Assembly (NCBI RefSeq): GCF_004027225.2
Contig: NC_044289.2
Location: 4,391,761 to 4,455,760, forward strand
Direction of reading: 5' to 3'
Length of the DNA stretch: 64,000 nucleotides
Source of the DNA: Strigops habroptila
Lineage: Eukaryota; Chordata; Aves; Psittaciformes; Psittacidae
Translations under genes and position numbers: made by a program
Notes under the pieces: generated by a model
What the model saw: the letters and a program-made list of their open reading frames with translations, nothing else
What the model was told of the DNA's origin: nothing
The model's database searches: none
Part shown: piece after piece, positions 47,201 to 60,612 of the stretch
Numbering within the stretch: the stretch's first letter is position 1
Layout of the letters: each line of letters starts with the position of its first letter

Positions 47201-48491
47201 CCTTAAATTAATCTACAGAGCAGCCTGTAACAGATATTCTGGCAAGTTAATTTGGGAAACAAACTGGGTCAGGACACTCCTAATGTAGGAGCTGATAACT
47301 ACATTGCTACGTTATGAAATCTTAACCATAACAATTTTGGCCTTACAGACCAGAGAGCACAGAACTGGGTGAAGCCCATGGCACATGGAAAAGAAAAACT
47401 GAAGGATGCAGAAACATGCTCAGGACTTTGCTATTTTGCCTTGCTTTTCTATTTTGCATTCTACGTGAGAGAGAACCCCTCCAGATCAAGGACTAGCTAG
47501 ACTTTTCCAGTTAAATCTAATATTAAATTTGGCTTACACAGAATCACATCCATGAGCGCTTTTCGTCTGAATGCTCTCCCACTTTTATTGTCTTTTTAGG
47601 TTATGTGGTGTTAGCACCATAGTCTCATCTCTCCTATCTTCTGCTGACACATTTGCCAAAGCAAGAGAGGATTTTAAACATTCAGTTAAAAATAAAAACT
47701 GTCAACATTTGTCTTTAACTAGACATTTTTTATCCAAAGAGTGTCAACAAAAAAAGAGAAGAAAAGATGACAGACACAGGCAGACACCTCTTGGCTATAC
47801 TTACAACTAGTATAAGTTGTGTCCATAACACTATCCACAACTCTATGAAGTTTACATTCATAAGATACTAATAATGCAAGCAATAAAAATAATTTCACAT
47901 GTGAATAAGACCATCTGAAGAGCAACACTCAAGAGAAAAAAAATAACTGCTAAAAGAAATGATGGAATTGTATGATCTTCTTGAAAGCCCTGCAGATACT
48001 TGTCACAATGGTGCTTTTGCCTCCCCATATTATGAGATGCTTCCTATAAATACCCTTACAGAGACTCCCTGTAAATACTCTCTTTGCTTTTAAAGTATAG
48101 CCGAGTACAACAGGATTCAGAGGGAGGAAATGATTTACTGATGGTCAAGCAGTGACAGTGAAGCAGTACAAAGAACATCCTTCCTTCCATGTCCCACAGT
48201 TTAAATCAATTTGCCGTGTGCTTGCTTGCTTTCTTCTTAAAAGCACTTTAATTCAAAGTGTAAGATGATCACAGTAACTACGAAGTCTGCTTCCATAACA
48301 TAACGTTTCTCCAAAGACATGCATAGCAAATGTTTTGCCCATCTGAGTAGTCAGTGTTTGTGAATTAGATGGTCTACTTGTTCTTGCACATTCTCTGAAA
48401 ACATCCTTCTTACCTCATCATATCCAAATAGAGCTGCATAGAAATTTTCTACCATACTTCTCATATCTTGCTTTAGAACAACAGAATTAAT
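44109..48491 (-). CDS. UQCC1: Ubiquinol-cytochrome c reductase complex assembly factor 1, C-terminal part (three last coding exons)
   Basis: UQCC1 (the CBP3 homologue, ubiquinol-cytochrome c chaperone family) works with UQCC2 in the mitochondrial matrix on cytochrome b synthesis and early complex III assembly. Three coding exons on the minus strand, 48414-48491, 46906-47019 and 44109-44243, join in phase 0. They give 108 residues and a TGA. The translation INSVVLKQDMRSMVENFYAA, LFGYDE, GILSDDHVLAAALWRNLFNK, NCEDPRHLELLVEYVRKQ, VQHLDALSGEDLLLTGEVSW and on to SPVYNDEGL aligns end to end with the C-terminus of human UQCC1 (299 aa). The last 26-residue exon I can find upstream starts at 48491. 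I searched 48.5-64 kb for the preceding exon (human end RGRVMG) without success, so the N-terminal two thirds lie beyond the window. Confidence 0.96.
44244..46905 (-). other. UQCC1 intron before the terminal exon
   Basis: This 2.7-kb intron holds an old LINE fragment at 45108-45860; otherwise no feature is recognised. Confidence 0.85.
45108..45860 (-). mobile_element. Ancient amniote CR1/L3-type LINE fragment
   Basis: Several phrases typical of this old family as it appears in turtles, crocodilians and birds occur in order. These are 'cacagtgggtcagaccaaag' followed by 'atatcctgtttctgacac'; 'cagtattcaagat'-like 'cattattcaagatcacaagg' followed by 'gtaccatggattt' and 'gtggcatgaaaaca'; then 'catatgtaaagctgggagtg'. 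It is read antisense to the element and strongly diverged, so it predates the bird radiation. Confidence 0.6.
46906..47019 (-). CDS. UQCC1: UQCC1 penultimate coding exon
   Basis: The exon is 114 nt (38 codons), phase 0 at both ends. It encodes GILSDDHVLAAALWRNLFNK and NCEDPRHLELLVEYVRKQ. The donor is CAG|gtacgc and the acceptor ccctttag. Confidence 0.96.
47020..48413 (-). other. UQCC1 intron between the 38- and 26-codon exons
   Basis: This 1.4-kb, A/T-rich intron shows no repeat or gene that I recognise. Confidence 0.85.
48414..48491 (-). CDS. UQCC1: UQCC1 antepenultimate coding exon
   Basis: The exon is 78 nt (26 codons), the same length as the matching human exon segment. It encodes INSVVLKQDMRSMVENFYAA and LFGYDE. 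The donor is GAG|gtaaga and the acceptor attttttcag-like (tttatttttcag). Confidence 0.95.
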
Positions 48492-49539
48492 CTGAAAAAT
48501 AAACCAGAAAACCATCTATACAGGCTCTAAAGAGGTGGTGATGACAAAATAGTATCAGTTTCACTCTGAGCAGTTGAAGAAGAAACAGTGCCTTGGCCTG
48601 CATAGGTTAGGATTTGGCTGTAAGGAACAATGTTAGTGCAGTCAAACATTTTAGAACAAGATGCAATACAGCTCTGTTAGTTCTGTACTCCATGAAAGTC
48701 AGTGTTACTCTGGATATACGAACAGCAGAAAACCCCTCAGCCAACAGCACTGACATGTAACTACATGAGTGGAGAAAAACTGCAGCTGGGGAAGGAGTGA
48801 AAGCAAGGCTGTCCCTTCAGTGGCAGCACAGGCTAAGATAATGAAGACTCCTCTGTATTTCAACTATTGAGCAGGTTTTTCCAGACCTTGATTCACTCTT
48901 AGAAACTCAGAGGGGTTTTGACTTTTTCCCTAAAGCATGGACTCCAGAGCTGGATGTGCTATTACAGTGAAAGTCCGGTAACACTAAAGGTGGAGGCACC
49001 ATCCCTACCACCACTCCTTCCTCACTTGTCAATACTGACTTTCTCATTCAGGAATGACATGAATTCTGTTTCTACAGCATCTTACTAGAAGCTCAGACCT
49101 ACTAGTTTTTTACTATGACTAAATTTCTTTCAGAGTTTGTGATGATCCAGGTACTTCTGCCTATGCTGTAAGTGTGACTCAGTCCAAGTTCCACACTGAC
49201 TTTTAACTCAATTTAACAGCTGCTTAAATATTTGCTGGTTTGGCCTAAGCCACCCCTTAGCTTGCAGAACTGATCCCATGTGAGCTTAAGCCAGAACCAA
49301 AAGAGATTAACTGCTAGGTTCAGAGTGATGGCTGAAATACCTCACATGCATCTCCCTCATATGAACTATTTAGTCCTTTTGCCTGTACTTTCTAATTTGA
49401 TCCACAAAATGATTTAATAAACAGCTCCTCTCCTGAGGGCTAAGCCAGACTTCAATTGGTAAAGCTGGTTCTTTGTATTTATTCTTGGGAGAGATCTAGG
49501 AGATACTAAGCATTTCTTGTCTACAGATCTTGCATACTG

Positions 49540-49765
49540 GTTAGATATTAGGAAGCAATTCTTCCCTGTGAGGGTGCTGAGGCGCTGACACAGGGTGCCC
49601 AGAGAAGCTGTGGCTGCCCCATCCCTGGCAGTGTTCAAGGCCAGGTTGGACACAGGGGCTTGGAGCAACCTGCTCTAGTGGAAGGTGTCCCTGCCCGTGG
49701 CAGGGGTTGGAACTGGATGAGCTTTAAGGCCCCTTCCAACCCAAACCACTCTGTGATTTTATGAG
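49540..49765 (+). mobile_element. CR1 LINE 3' end
   Basis: This 226-bp CR1 end begins 'ttagatattaggaagcaatt' and finishes 'ccaaaccactctgtgatttt' and 'atgag'. It is nearly identical over its length to the copies at 27081 and (inverted) 51571, so they share a subfamily. Confidence 0.92.
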
Positions 49766-51570
49766 CTACAAATGACAAGGATAATTATCTCCATACCTGC
49801 ACACTCGCACAACACCCACGTATGAGACTGCATCTTGGAGACAGGTTTTACAAAAAAATAAACTGCAAACAGGAATATTGGGTAGGACATCAGTTCTATA
49901 CAGAATAATCTCTCCTGTCTTTGGTATACAGCCTGTCACACTCACGACAATGTGAACCACATGTCCTAAACAGTTTCTTAGTATCCTTAAAAGTACTCAC
50001 CTTAGTAATTATGCAACAGCTTTTCAATCAAAATGTGTTAGTTTTTGCCACGCCAGCAAATCTCCCGTTCAAATATTCTTCCATTAAACCACTGCCTTTT
50101 TTCATCTGTTGATTTTTATAGAAATGCATATAGTGCAAACACAAGGAAAATTCCTTTTATGTCAGTTACTCATATTTTTCCATTAATATAAACTATTAAA
50201 ATTCATGCAGCTATTTTACAGGCTCTCAAGATTTGGAGACTCGTTATTACGGCCTGTTGAAAAAAAAGAACTAACCATAAGAAATCAGAGGGTTAAATGA
50301 TGACTGCAACTTCTGTAATGACTTAATTAAATTTTTATGGAGTACATAAACTATGATGTCATTTCTACCCAACCATGCTCAAACTTTCTCTGCATGTCAG
50401 AGATCGTGGTTTTTCTCAACAGAACGTACTTCTAAATAAGCTGCACTTCTACAGCTCTAATAAGGGGGAGCAGGTCTCATGTAACACACTCAATAAATTA
50501 TCCTTCCATTTTAAACAAACAAATTCCATGAGTTATTATATATTTGCCACGCACTTTTTATGACATAATAAAAATGTTACCTCAAGGATTACTTAACACA
50601 TACTACAAATGTTACAGCAGGCAACTGCAAGGGGCAAAGAAAACAAATAGTCCCATTACAGAGACAAGTCCTGGACTATACATCCCCAGGGAAGCAGCTT
50701 TCTGTACTAAAAGCTAAGAGCAGCAGCTTTAAGTTAGCAAGAAATGGATTGATGAAGGAGATAACCAAGTTAAACAAACATGGCAATAAATACATCTTAA
50801 AAGACAAACAGTTTAAAATAGAAAATATGACTTTGGGGATGAAGCACTATCTTAGGCAATAAAATTACATTTAAAGGAAGACTGCAATTTCTGAAGAATA
50901 CAACCAGCAGTGGTTAAACACAAACATCGTAGGAAAAGATTCTTTATAAAACAGGGCAAATGAGTAAATCTAAATCAGCATTGGAAATGACTCCTCTCTT
51001 TAAGCTTGTTCATGTTCTTACCACTGGCAAGGGTCAGGATCTGGCTGGTTCCAACTCTGCTGACTCTTCCGCCATTTGTTATTAAGAAAAAAACCTGCTA
51101 GACAATTCCAAGTGAGTAACTGCTAACGCCACCACAATCAGTAACATCTGGAGCTCTTTTAGGGACTGAGCCCCTTTGCCTTCTTTGGAACAACCCCTTG
51201 TAGAGCTGTCACCAGAATAATTGTATATACCATCGCCTGAACTGACACACAGAACTACCTTAGCTCAAAACAACGAACACGTTTTTGGTACATCTCACAT
51301 TTATGAGACCTTTAAAACAAACGGCATGTACAGGTAACCTATCTTCCTTCTACATGTCACAACTTTTCACTGAAAGACTCCATGATGCCCCATTCTGCTG
51401 CAAGACAACTACAGCACACGGCTACTGCACTTGCTGCAGTAAGAAACCTCATCTTCAGCCTCAAGGAGTTCAATGCACATCATTCAACAGCCAACTGGTG
51501 AGACTCCTGCTATATCAGACAGTTTACAATATCAAGTCTCAGTTAAGGGTTTGATTCTAACAAAATTTAT

Positions 51571-51878
51571 AGAATTACAGAGTGGTTTGGGTTGGAAGGA
51601 CCTTAAAGCTCAGCCAGTTCCAAGCCCCTGCCACGAGCACGGACACCTTCCACTAGAGCAGGTTGCTCCAAGCCCCTGTGTCCAACCTGGCCTTGAACAC
51701 TGCCAGGAATGGGGCAGCCACAGCTTCTCTGGGCACCCTGTGCCAGCGCCTCAGCACCCTCACAGGGAAGAGCTTCTGCCTCAGAGCTCATCTCAATCTC
51801 CCCTCTGGCAGGTTAAAGCCATTCCCCTTGTCCTGTCCCTACAGGCCCTTGTCCAAAGCCCCTCTCCAGGGATGGGGT
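51571..51878 (-). mobile_element. CR1 LINE 3' end
   Basis: This antisense copy of about 310 bp runs from 'agagtggtttgggttggaag' to 'ccctctccagggatgggg'. It includes 'ccattccccttgtcctgtcc', the complement of the GACAGGACAAGGGG tract seen at 27090. Confidence 0.92.
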
Positions 51879-52377
51879 ATTCTAGGAATTTCTAGGAAAG
51901 TACGAGCACACTGCTGGCCATGTAGGAAAATATCTTATCTATGGGCACAGCTTTTAAAGTGAAAGCTGCTATAGGATTAGTCCATATTAATGCCTATTGC
52001 ATCGCGAGCATTCTTTCGCAGTGGATCTCCTCCTCATCCCCACATCCCGTGCTTTGGCTTATCCTGCAGAGAAGTCTCAGCACGCACATACTAGGAAACA
52101 TGCCCTAATGCACTCTACCTCCAAAGAGGCACCCAGCCCACAGGATCAGCCTAGAACCATCACAGAGTAAAGATCATCCCCGTGGAGCAGGGACACTGGA
52201 TCATCAACTGCTTCACCCAACAAATGTGTTCCTGACAGACCACACTAAATGCTAGTGTAGACATAGCTGTGATGTCCACAGGCTACACTATTTGAAAGCA
52301 CTTTAACAGGAGTTTCTTTCTGTTACAGCTTTTGCCAGCATGTGTTGCACCCTTAAGCTACTTTAACACATTAATCC

Positions 52378-52805
52378 ATCCATAGACTATAAAGCCAGAA
52401 GGGGCAATTCTAACTGCACCTTGTACAAGCGCTAGTCATTGAATTTCATGCAGCAATTCCTCTCTTTAGGCCATAAGTTATGGTTGAACTAGATTTTTTT
52501 ATGAAGAGATTTCAACCAGAAGAAATGATTAGATCATAGAACCTGACCCTCTGCATATCACAGACCATTACATTTCACTGAGTTCCCTCTGTACTACGCT
52601 CAGTAAATTGTGTTTGGCTAAAGCATATCACCCTCACAGCAGAACATGTGTCTCTCATTTTGGATTTGAATTTTCTGGCTTAAGTTTCCACCCCCTCATT
52701 CTCGTTATACCATTCCTGCAAGAATAAAAAGCCTCTTCTGTACAATGTATTTGCTCCTGTACCTGCACACAGCAGATGTGTCAGCACAGTCATCTTTGCA
52801 AATTA
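52378..52805 (-). mobile_element. Ancient amniote CR1/L3-type LINE fragment
   Basis: Phrases recognisable from this old family are 'aaagccagaaggggcaattc', 'ccataagttatggttgaact', 'gaccctctgcatatcacaga', and near the end 'tgtatttgctcctgtacctg'. It is highly diverged; the limits are approximate. Confidence 0.55.
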
Positions 52806-53220
52806 AGATTAGAGTCTTTAAGGTAATGTTAGCATTACGTGCACTGACACTACATCATCAGCGCACTCCTGGAGTGGTTGAAGTTGTAATAGCAAAGTAG
52901 TGTTTTATGCTGATACAGTAAAAATTAATCCATCTCATGTGCAAAACAAGTTACACAGGCAGGAGTACACTTGTTATGACTGAGTCTACTCTGGGGACTT
53001 CTGTTAGCCACGCTGCCATAACCATCAACAGCTCCTGGTGACACTGGTGTTGCTTTCTGGAGAATTCAGTATCAGCAGAACTTCCTGAAGGAGATACAGG
53101 ACAAATCTTTCATTATAAAAAACATCACTCCTCAAACATTTAGGCTTCTTTATGCACCTTCTCTCAAGTTGCATTTGGAAAGAATGACTTATAATATATA
53201 GTTTGTGTTAGTTATAAAAA

Positions 53221-53246
53221 ATATATAACCACATGTGGCTATATAT
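53221..53246. repeat. 26-bp near-perfect palindrome
   Basis: The segment reads atatataaccacatgtgg then ctatatat. The two arms around the centre ACATGT differ at one base pair only. It lies in A/T-rich sequence. Its function is unknown and it may be chance. Confidence 0.7.
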
Positions 53247-54460
53247 GGGCTTTTAAAGGGTTCGCTGCCCTCTTAATAAATGCACATGACGTTAAATGGG
53301 AAAACCTGCATAGAGCCCTTCTATTTCCTCCAATAACATAATTATTACTGTAGCTAGGATCAAAAAGATTAAATTAATAAAACAGATTAAAAATATCTCT
53401 GTAGCAAAGTGCCAAAAAGGAGAGTTCCTTCAGGCAACCTCAGAGTTGGGAAACAACAAAGATATTGCAGAGATTATTTTTCCAACCTTCATTTTTGAGT
53501 CTTATTAATCACTCTGTTCCTTTGTCTGCAAACTGGCTACAGTGGCGAGTCCCCATCTACTTTGGAATATTAACTTTTCTGATAAATCCTCTAATTTTCT
53601 AATTCAAAGTAATTTTGTAATGCCCCTCAGTAGAGAATTAACTTCAGAGAATCAGCTTTAAAGCCTTCTTCAGTGTTCAGTGACAACCTACTTCAACGTT
53701 GTATTAACCCAGACAAAAGCTACATGTTAGACTGTTATGAGAACCAGTTCCTGCCATAATCTTCAATCCATAAAAGCAACCTGAAACTTTTGCAAGCTCT
53801 GCTACCTTCATAACAACTGCATAATCATCAATAACACTCCTTAGAGCACATTTATTTGAAGCAGACATAGAAAAGCAAGTTATACAACATTAGCTACGTA
53901 TTCCAGCAAAACCAGATGGTCACCCCTAGCTGGCTAGTATCAAAAAAATGAGATAGGTTTCTATCTTGTGGTCTATTAATTTGGAAGCTCTGCCATGGTA
54001 ACAGGTAAGAGATTCAGAGTAGATCCCAGCACAGTCCTGACTGTATTAAATACATCTTTCTCTGTAGTATGTGACTGGCAGAGCTCATTGACAACCTCTC
54101 AAGAGAAAGATCAGGGAAAAGAGGTCAAACCTCTGGGCTCTCCACCTAGTCCTGCTGACTCTCTGTAAGAGTGAGCAGTTGTGGAGGGGTTTTCCTGCAA
54201 TGCCTCTTTAAAAAAAACTACTTGCTAAAAGCCTAAACCTGATCATGACCATGTTTCTAAACACACCAGAATCAAGAATTCAGGCTGATAAACTTAAAGG
54301 AAGTCACGTAATCAAATTTAAAAGAGGCACTTGACAGTAGTGAGGATAAATAATTTTTTAAGGTAGATATTCACCATGAGCACTTACAGAAACCCTGTAA
54401 AACTCCATCTCTCTACTGAGAGAAACCTCAGTAACTGCCAGGAAGAGTCACACACAAGAA

Positions 54461-54835
54461 ATACTGCACTGGATCAGACCAAGGGTCCACCTAACACAGC
54501 ATCTTGCCTTCAACTGTAGGCAGGTACAGTGAAAAGTATAAAGACTACAAGCTGATGTATGCTTCCTCCAAGTATTTTCCCAACCAAGTTCAGCTCAGGA
54601 CAATCCTCAACCCTTGATATTTGTTTCTATAGTAACCTTCAAAAGGTCTCCATGTCAAGCAACTTGTCCAGAAAACTTTCTGCATCCACAACATGCTTCA
54701 GCAAGTACCCTGGTCCACTACCCACGATGAGAACCACCACCTCCTGTTTGTTTCTTCTGAAACTGCCTCCTGCTAGTTCCATCCGGAGGCTCAGTTTTTC
54801 CACTGGATAAGGCAGTGAATACACATTGCTCCATC
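54461..54835 (-). mobile_element. Ancient amniote CR1/L3-type LINE fragment
   Basis: It starts 'atactgcactggatcagacc' with 'aagggtccacctaacacagc', then 'accacctcctgtttgtttct' and 'gcctcctgctagttcc'. These match in order the antisense 3' end of the family also seen at 45108. It is diverged and its limits are approximate. Confidence 0.55.
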
Positions 54836-57800
54836 ACCTCAGGATTCTGAGTCCATCATATGCCCTGTGATATGATCTGCCCATAGAAAAAGACTTCAGA
54901 TAACTTAATAACAGTCAAGAGCAACAAAACCCCTGCAATCACAAAGTATTAAATGAAACAAACCATGTTAGATAACATTTAATAGGGCTGCAAAGCCATG
55001 AAAGGTGGTATCCACTTTGAAAAGTATTTTGGCAGAACCAGGTAAGTACAAATCAGTAGAAAAAACAGTAATAAATGAAAAGAACAACCACAGGTACTAA
55101 TGACCAGTAATACCCGGTGCTGAAAAAGGTACTAGTACACCAGAACAATGTGCACACGTTTAGCAGCTACAGTTCTAGAAATGGATCTTAAAAGAGATAC
55201 AGTTCAACAAGTCAGTAGTGAACAAAGACTAATAGATTTTAGGAATTATTATGAAAGGAATATAGAGGAACCCATATTCACCAAAAAATGAGGAGGAAGA
55301 TGATGGAGAGGTAAAATCATGAGTGGTATCAAGCAGGTAAATAAGGAATTATTGTTCACTGTTTCCCATAAAAAAGATGTAGAAAACAAGCTGGTGAAAT
55401 GACCAAATAATACTTTAAAAAGTACTTTCTCATACAACACAATGAAGTGCCAGAAGTCATTGTCACAGGACATTAAAGAGCAAAAAATACGAAAGAGGTA
55501 AAAAAGGGACTGCACATTCCTAAGAGGATTCTGTTAGTAGATACTAAATACGATGGTCCCCACACGGCTCTTGTATTACTTACTAGTGAATGGCAAGAAA
55601 ATGGACAAGACTGATCCACAGTCCTGCTTCTTACACTTTTTCCCAAATATCTCTGGTCATTGCTAGAAATAGGACATTGGATTCTCATCTGACATAAGAA
55701 AGTGTTCAGTTTTGTTCACTTTTTGCTGATCTTTGCTGGTATTGACTGGTATCTCTTCTCCCTGTGTATCTCTTCCTGCCCTGACTTACAGCAAGACAGC
55801 CACAGCTCCTCAGATGATCCTGGGTACCAGTCGTCAAGTCACTTCTCTGACTTGATAGGAATTTCACCTGAAATATGCTAGTGCAATCAAAAAACACTGC
55901 TACCTTTACCACAGCTTTTAGTAACCTCAGGGGAAGAGGCTCCATTTTATGTAAAAATAAGAGCAAGAATGAGCCTGCTCATACCAAACAGATCATCCTC
56001 CCCTAGGGGAAAAAAAAAAAAATCATTTAAAAATTCCTTCTTCAAGAATTTGGGACCAGAACAAGTTTCTCTTGGATAGGAACACCCATCCAAAAAAGCA
56101 AGCCACATCTCCTCTCCTAAAAAACTCTCCACAAAAAAGGCTATTTCATTTCAAAATGAAGTGACAATTGCTAGAGTCCATGCAATCAGTCAGCCTAATC
56201 CCTGATGCTAACGCCTAGCACTGCTACAACTTTTCTCCAGTGAGTAAGACCAGGACAGATGCAAATCCTCAGTCTTACTATCTCACTTTCACACTCATTC
56301 CTGCAGTGCCTTGTGGACTGGCTGATCCGTGTTTGCTCCATCAGACTTGCCACTATTTCCTAGCAGAGCCCTGTTCCTACGTGACCTGTTTGACATTCTC
56401 CCATCAGTTCCACATTTGGGTAGAATTCTAATTTGAAGTCACATTGCTTTCACCTTCTACCAATATTCTGCACCTTCTGGTTTCAATCAGAAGCTGAGAA
56501 AAAACCGATTTCCCCAAGCACTCCTCCTCCCCAGGGCTTCAAACACACGCATGCCACAGAATAGTTAACAGTTAAATATTTTCTTGCCAATATTTTAAGA
56601 GTGCAGAAGGTTCCAAATTGCTGGTAAAATAAACAATGCCAGACTGTGAAAACTCCTGCCTGCCATATACTCTGATGTTAACAAGAGTTTCTTTATTACT
56701 GTGACCTTTCAGAAGCGAACAAGAATTATTTCTCTACCCTAGTTCTGCCCTCAAGTAAAAGGCAAAGGAGGAAAGCAAAGCATGAAAAAGCTGCATGGTA
56801 AGATACTGGGAGTTTTCCATCTTACTTCTGTATTTCATTCAGACTTGATGCTGCTGTGAATAAATAAACTTCCAGAAGATCCTAAAAGCATGGGCAAGGA
56901 GTTTAAGAAGCCCAAAATTTCCTTACACGCCGTTTCCTGAACAGCACAGATTAAACCTACATATGGGCCATCTTCCCCCTTGCAAGTACAGAATACACCA
57001 GGAAATACAGAAGGGCAAATTTAAGATGCTCTCAATGAGACACGTTATTTTCAAGCTCCTCAGACCATGGCTTCGTCCTCTGGGGCTTTAGTCACAGAAT
57101 TCCAGCAATTACAGGGTCTCTGCCATTTCCTCACTTTTAAAAAATGAAGTCTTCAAATAGCATCCACAGCCAGAAAGAATTGCCAGCACTTCCAGCATGA
57201 AGGAGACAAATGACTGTATAGTTCAGGTGACAGCCCCTAAAACCACTGGTGATTCACATGCCTGCCAGCCTTCTGTTACCTACCTCATGAATGTGCTGTT
57301 ATGGAATCCACACCCAAGTCATGTGAAAACCAATTCAGATCAGTATTGCTCATTTCACATACACCAGGACTGTATTGACCCCATCTTCCATCCATGAGAT
57401 CTGTACCAGTAGCTGAGTCTCCCTTTCCATGTGCAGTCATTCTTATGAAGGCCATCTGAGCAACTTGCAAATCAACATGATGTATGCTTTGCTAGCAACA
57501 AATAAAGATCTCTAAGATCAGGTATGCTGGTATTCTGGTCGAATCTTTTAACCTTTTGTATTATTTCCTGCCCTTTGAATACAGAAACAACAACATTCAA
57601 GTTCTTAGAGAAGTGAAATAATAATTAACTAGTTAATATAGGTAGAGATACAGCAAGTGCTCTGCATGACTACAAACAGAAGAGGAAGACACAACAACTG
57701 AGAGCAGACAAGGGAATAGAAAGAATCTATAGAGATTCCCAAATCAGAATGGAAAATAGAAGAACACAGCAGTTTGCCTAGATGTGAACAAAAGGATCAC

Positions 57801-60083
57801 ATGCTGCTGCTTATACTGAATTATTAAAGAAATGAAAGCAAGCAAGCATGAAAGTGAGCACTGGAATCACTGAATGGATTGCATTTGCACTTCCTGATCA
57901 TTATCATTTAGTCATGCTCTTCTAACAGGGCAGCAGGACCGAGAGAGAACAAGATTCATTACTAAATGCCACAGCTGTATACATAAAAGCTTGATGAAGA
58001 TCCTATTAGCCTGAATGCCTTGGCTGCCACAGAGGAAACAGAGAAATGATTTTCTCTTGCACACTGTGCCTCTTTCTCTCCTGGAAACAATCACAATTTA
58101 GCCTGTAAAACTGCACTCACGTTTTGCTCTCGGAAACAAAGCAATAAAACAAACTTATTAATCCTTCCTCATAATAAAGATTAGAGAGGAGATCCCAAGT
58201 ACCAAACAAACCCCTGCAGCACCCCTGCACTGTATCAGAACCTTAACTGATGCTCACGCTGTTGACTTCCAAGAGAGGCAGGCACCAAAGCCATAAAGAA
58301 AAGTTGAATTACTCACTCCTGAAGAGGAAGCAGAAGGTATCAGTGACATTCTACCAGCAGTGAAAAGCACAAGCAACAGTATGATTAAAATGTATTGGGA
58401 ACAACTCAGAACCTCTCAATGGTTTGATTACTCTGATTTAGAGAAGAATCGGGTCTTGGTATTTTTTCTGTACTTACAAAGGAGCTTAAAAGTGCATTCA
58501 TGTTTTCACTGCAGCAGCTTGGAGTTGTCAAGAACAAACTACAACCACAACCTGAGATACCCTGCTCCCAAGAGTCTCAAAAGCCTTAGCCAAGCAGACC
58601 AGCTGAGCTCAGTTGAGGAATTCTGGGGAAAACACCAAAAGGATGGGAAACTGATAATGTAAAAGTCCAAAACACATGGCATAACAACATGTAACTTAAC
58701 CCTGTACTGACTGCAGGCAAATCAGACACTGGATCGTGAGTGATACGCAAAGCAACACAGGTGACAGCATCACTGCCACCCGTCCTTGCTGAGCCTGGAG
58801 CCTGCAGCGGGTTCCCTAAGGATCATTTCCCTGTTTCCAACACCATCTCTATACTGTCAACATAAAAATTATGCAGTAATTTCACTGTTCAACATTTGAA
58901 CTTTGGAAACTACACTATGTTCTGGAGAGTTTGAGGGACACGGGGCAGCACTTAACACCTACAGGCACTGCATGGTAAAATCGACTCTGGCATGTGAGTC
59001 CCACGGGTGCAGAATGTGGGGAATAATGAGAAAGAGATCTCTAGACAAGGCGCTATAAGGCAGCTTCCAGTGTACTTCTTGCAGGCACAAAGCAGACCAA
59101 GGATACTACCTTACAGCAACAGGATCCAACACATCTGGGAAATTTAAATGGATTTTTTTATGCCAGACTCTACAGAAAACTGGGGCAGGCCAGTCGAAAA
59201 GAACCCAAGCATGTATACCTTGATTTCAACAGAAGGTATCCTTGGCACATCCCAAACATGCCTATATTTCATACAGCCAGGTGATGTGAGTTCCATGGGT
59301 GCTGGTTCTAGAACAACTACATGAAAACAATATGAGAAAGAGACTCCTATTTCAAACCATGCCCTGGGAAGGCTGAATTTGCATCACCATGCATCCTGTT
59401 TATTCCAGATATTATCACAGGTATTTCAAGGTAACATTCTATACACATGCATTTTTCTGCATATTTAAGTTATTAAGATTTCCAGAATCAAATGTACCAT
59501 TTACCCTGGAACAGTACCTGACATTATTCATTTATGAAATGACAAAATAATGGAAACTTGCTGAGAGCTTTTGAGCTCTTTCAGAAAGGATCAAGGGTTG
59601 ACAAACTATTTCTTTTGTGATGTTCATAAAACGCTAAGTTCAGTTAAAATATATCATGCAACACCTGATATCCTAGTAAGCAAACAAAAACAAGGTACAA
59701 AACCACACGCAGCATTTTTGTATCTCTACTTCATGAAGTTTTGCTTGTTTTTCTAAAGAAGTGAACACTAGATTGGTAAATTTTATATCGAATGTTTTCT
59801 AAATAGTCATTTAAAAATTCGTATCATTTTTCTCCTTAAGAATGCCCGAGTTATACATTTCCATAGATACATAAACCATTTGAAATCAAAACTTTTCCTC
59901 TTTAAGTTTTATAGGGTTTTTAAAACCCTTTTTCAACTGTACTAAACACTGTCCTCTTATATTCCAATTGATTTCCTCAACGAAAATCACTGCCTCCTCC
60001 GCGACGTTTTGCTTCAGTGCACTTTGTCCATGTCAAACCCCCTCCACTGCACACATTTTCTATCTGCCCCAGCTTGGAGCCTT

Positions 60084-60218
60084 AGAATCACAGAACGGTT
60101 TGGGTTGGAAAGGACCTTAAGATCATCTAGTTCCAACCCCCTGCCATGGGCAGGGACACCTCGCACTAAACCATGTCACCCAAGGCTCTGTCCAACCTGG
60201 CCTTCAACACTGCCAACT
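60084..60218 (-). mobile_element. CR1 LINE 3' tail
   Basis: It begins 'agaatcacagaacggtttgg' and 'gttggaaaggacc' and ends within 'tccaacctggccttcaacac'. It is 135 bp and 5'-truncated. Confidence 0.9.
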
Positions 60219-60612
60219 CTCCCATGATAATGTAGTTTCTGTCTTGTGCATCCCAAATTGACTCTGTGCTTCCCATGAGAATTTAGATACAGGCCTGAAA
60301 AGGACCCCCCCCAGTATACAAGTACAGTAGCTTCCCACTGCAGGTGAAGCAACTGCAATAGTTTAAGTCATACGAAGACGAAGTTCTATTTTAAAATTCC
60401 ATCAATTTTACATCCCGTCCTCTCATCTTCTAAAGCCATTCTACAATCTCCCTTGTCTCACTCTGATTTCTCAGTCTACATAAGAATAGCTTAAACTGCA
60501 TTATATCAAGGTTAGGAAGTTCTGTAGCCACTCTAAGGTAAAACGGCATTTTCTAATCACCTGAAGTATTCTAATTGTGAAGAAAGAAAATGGTGTTCAA
60601 GTTCACAGAGCT

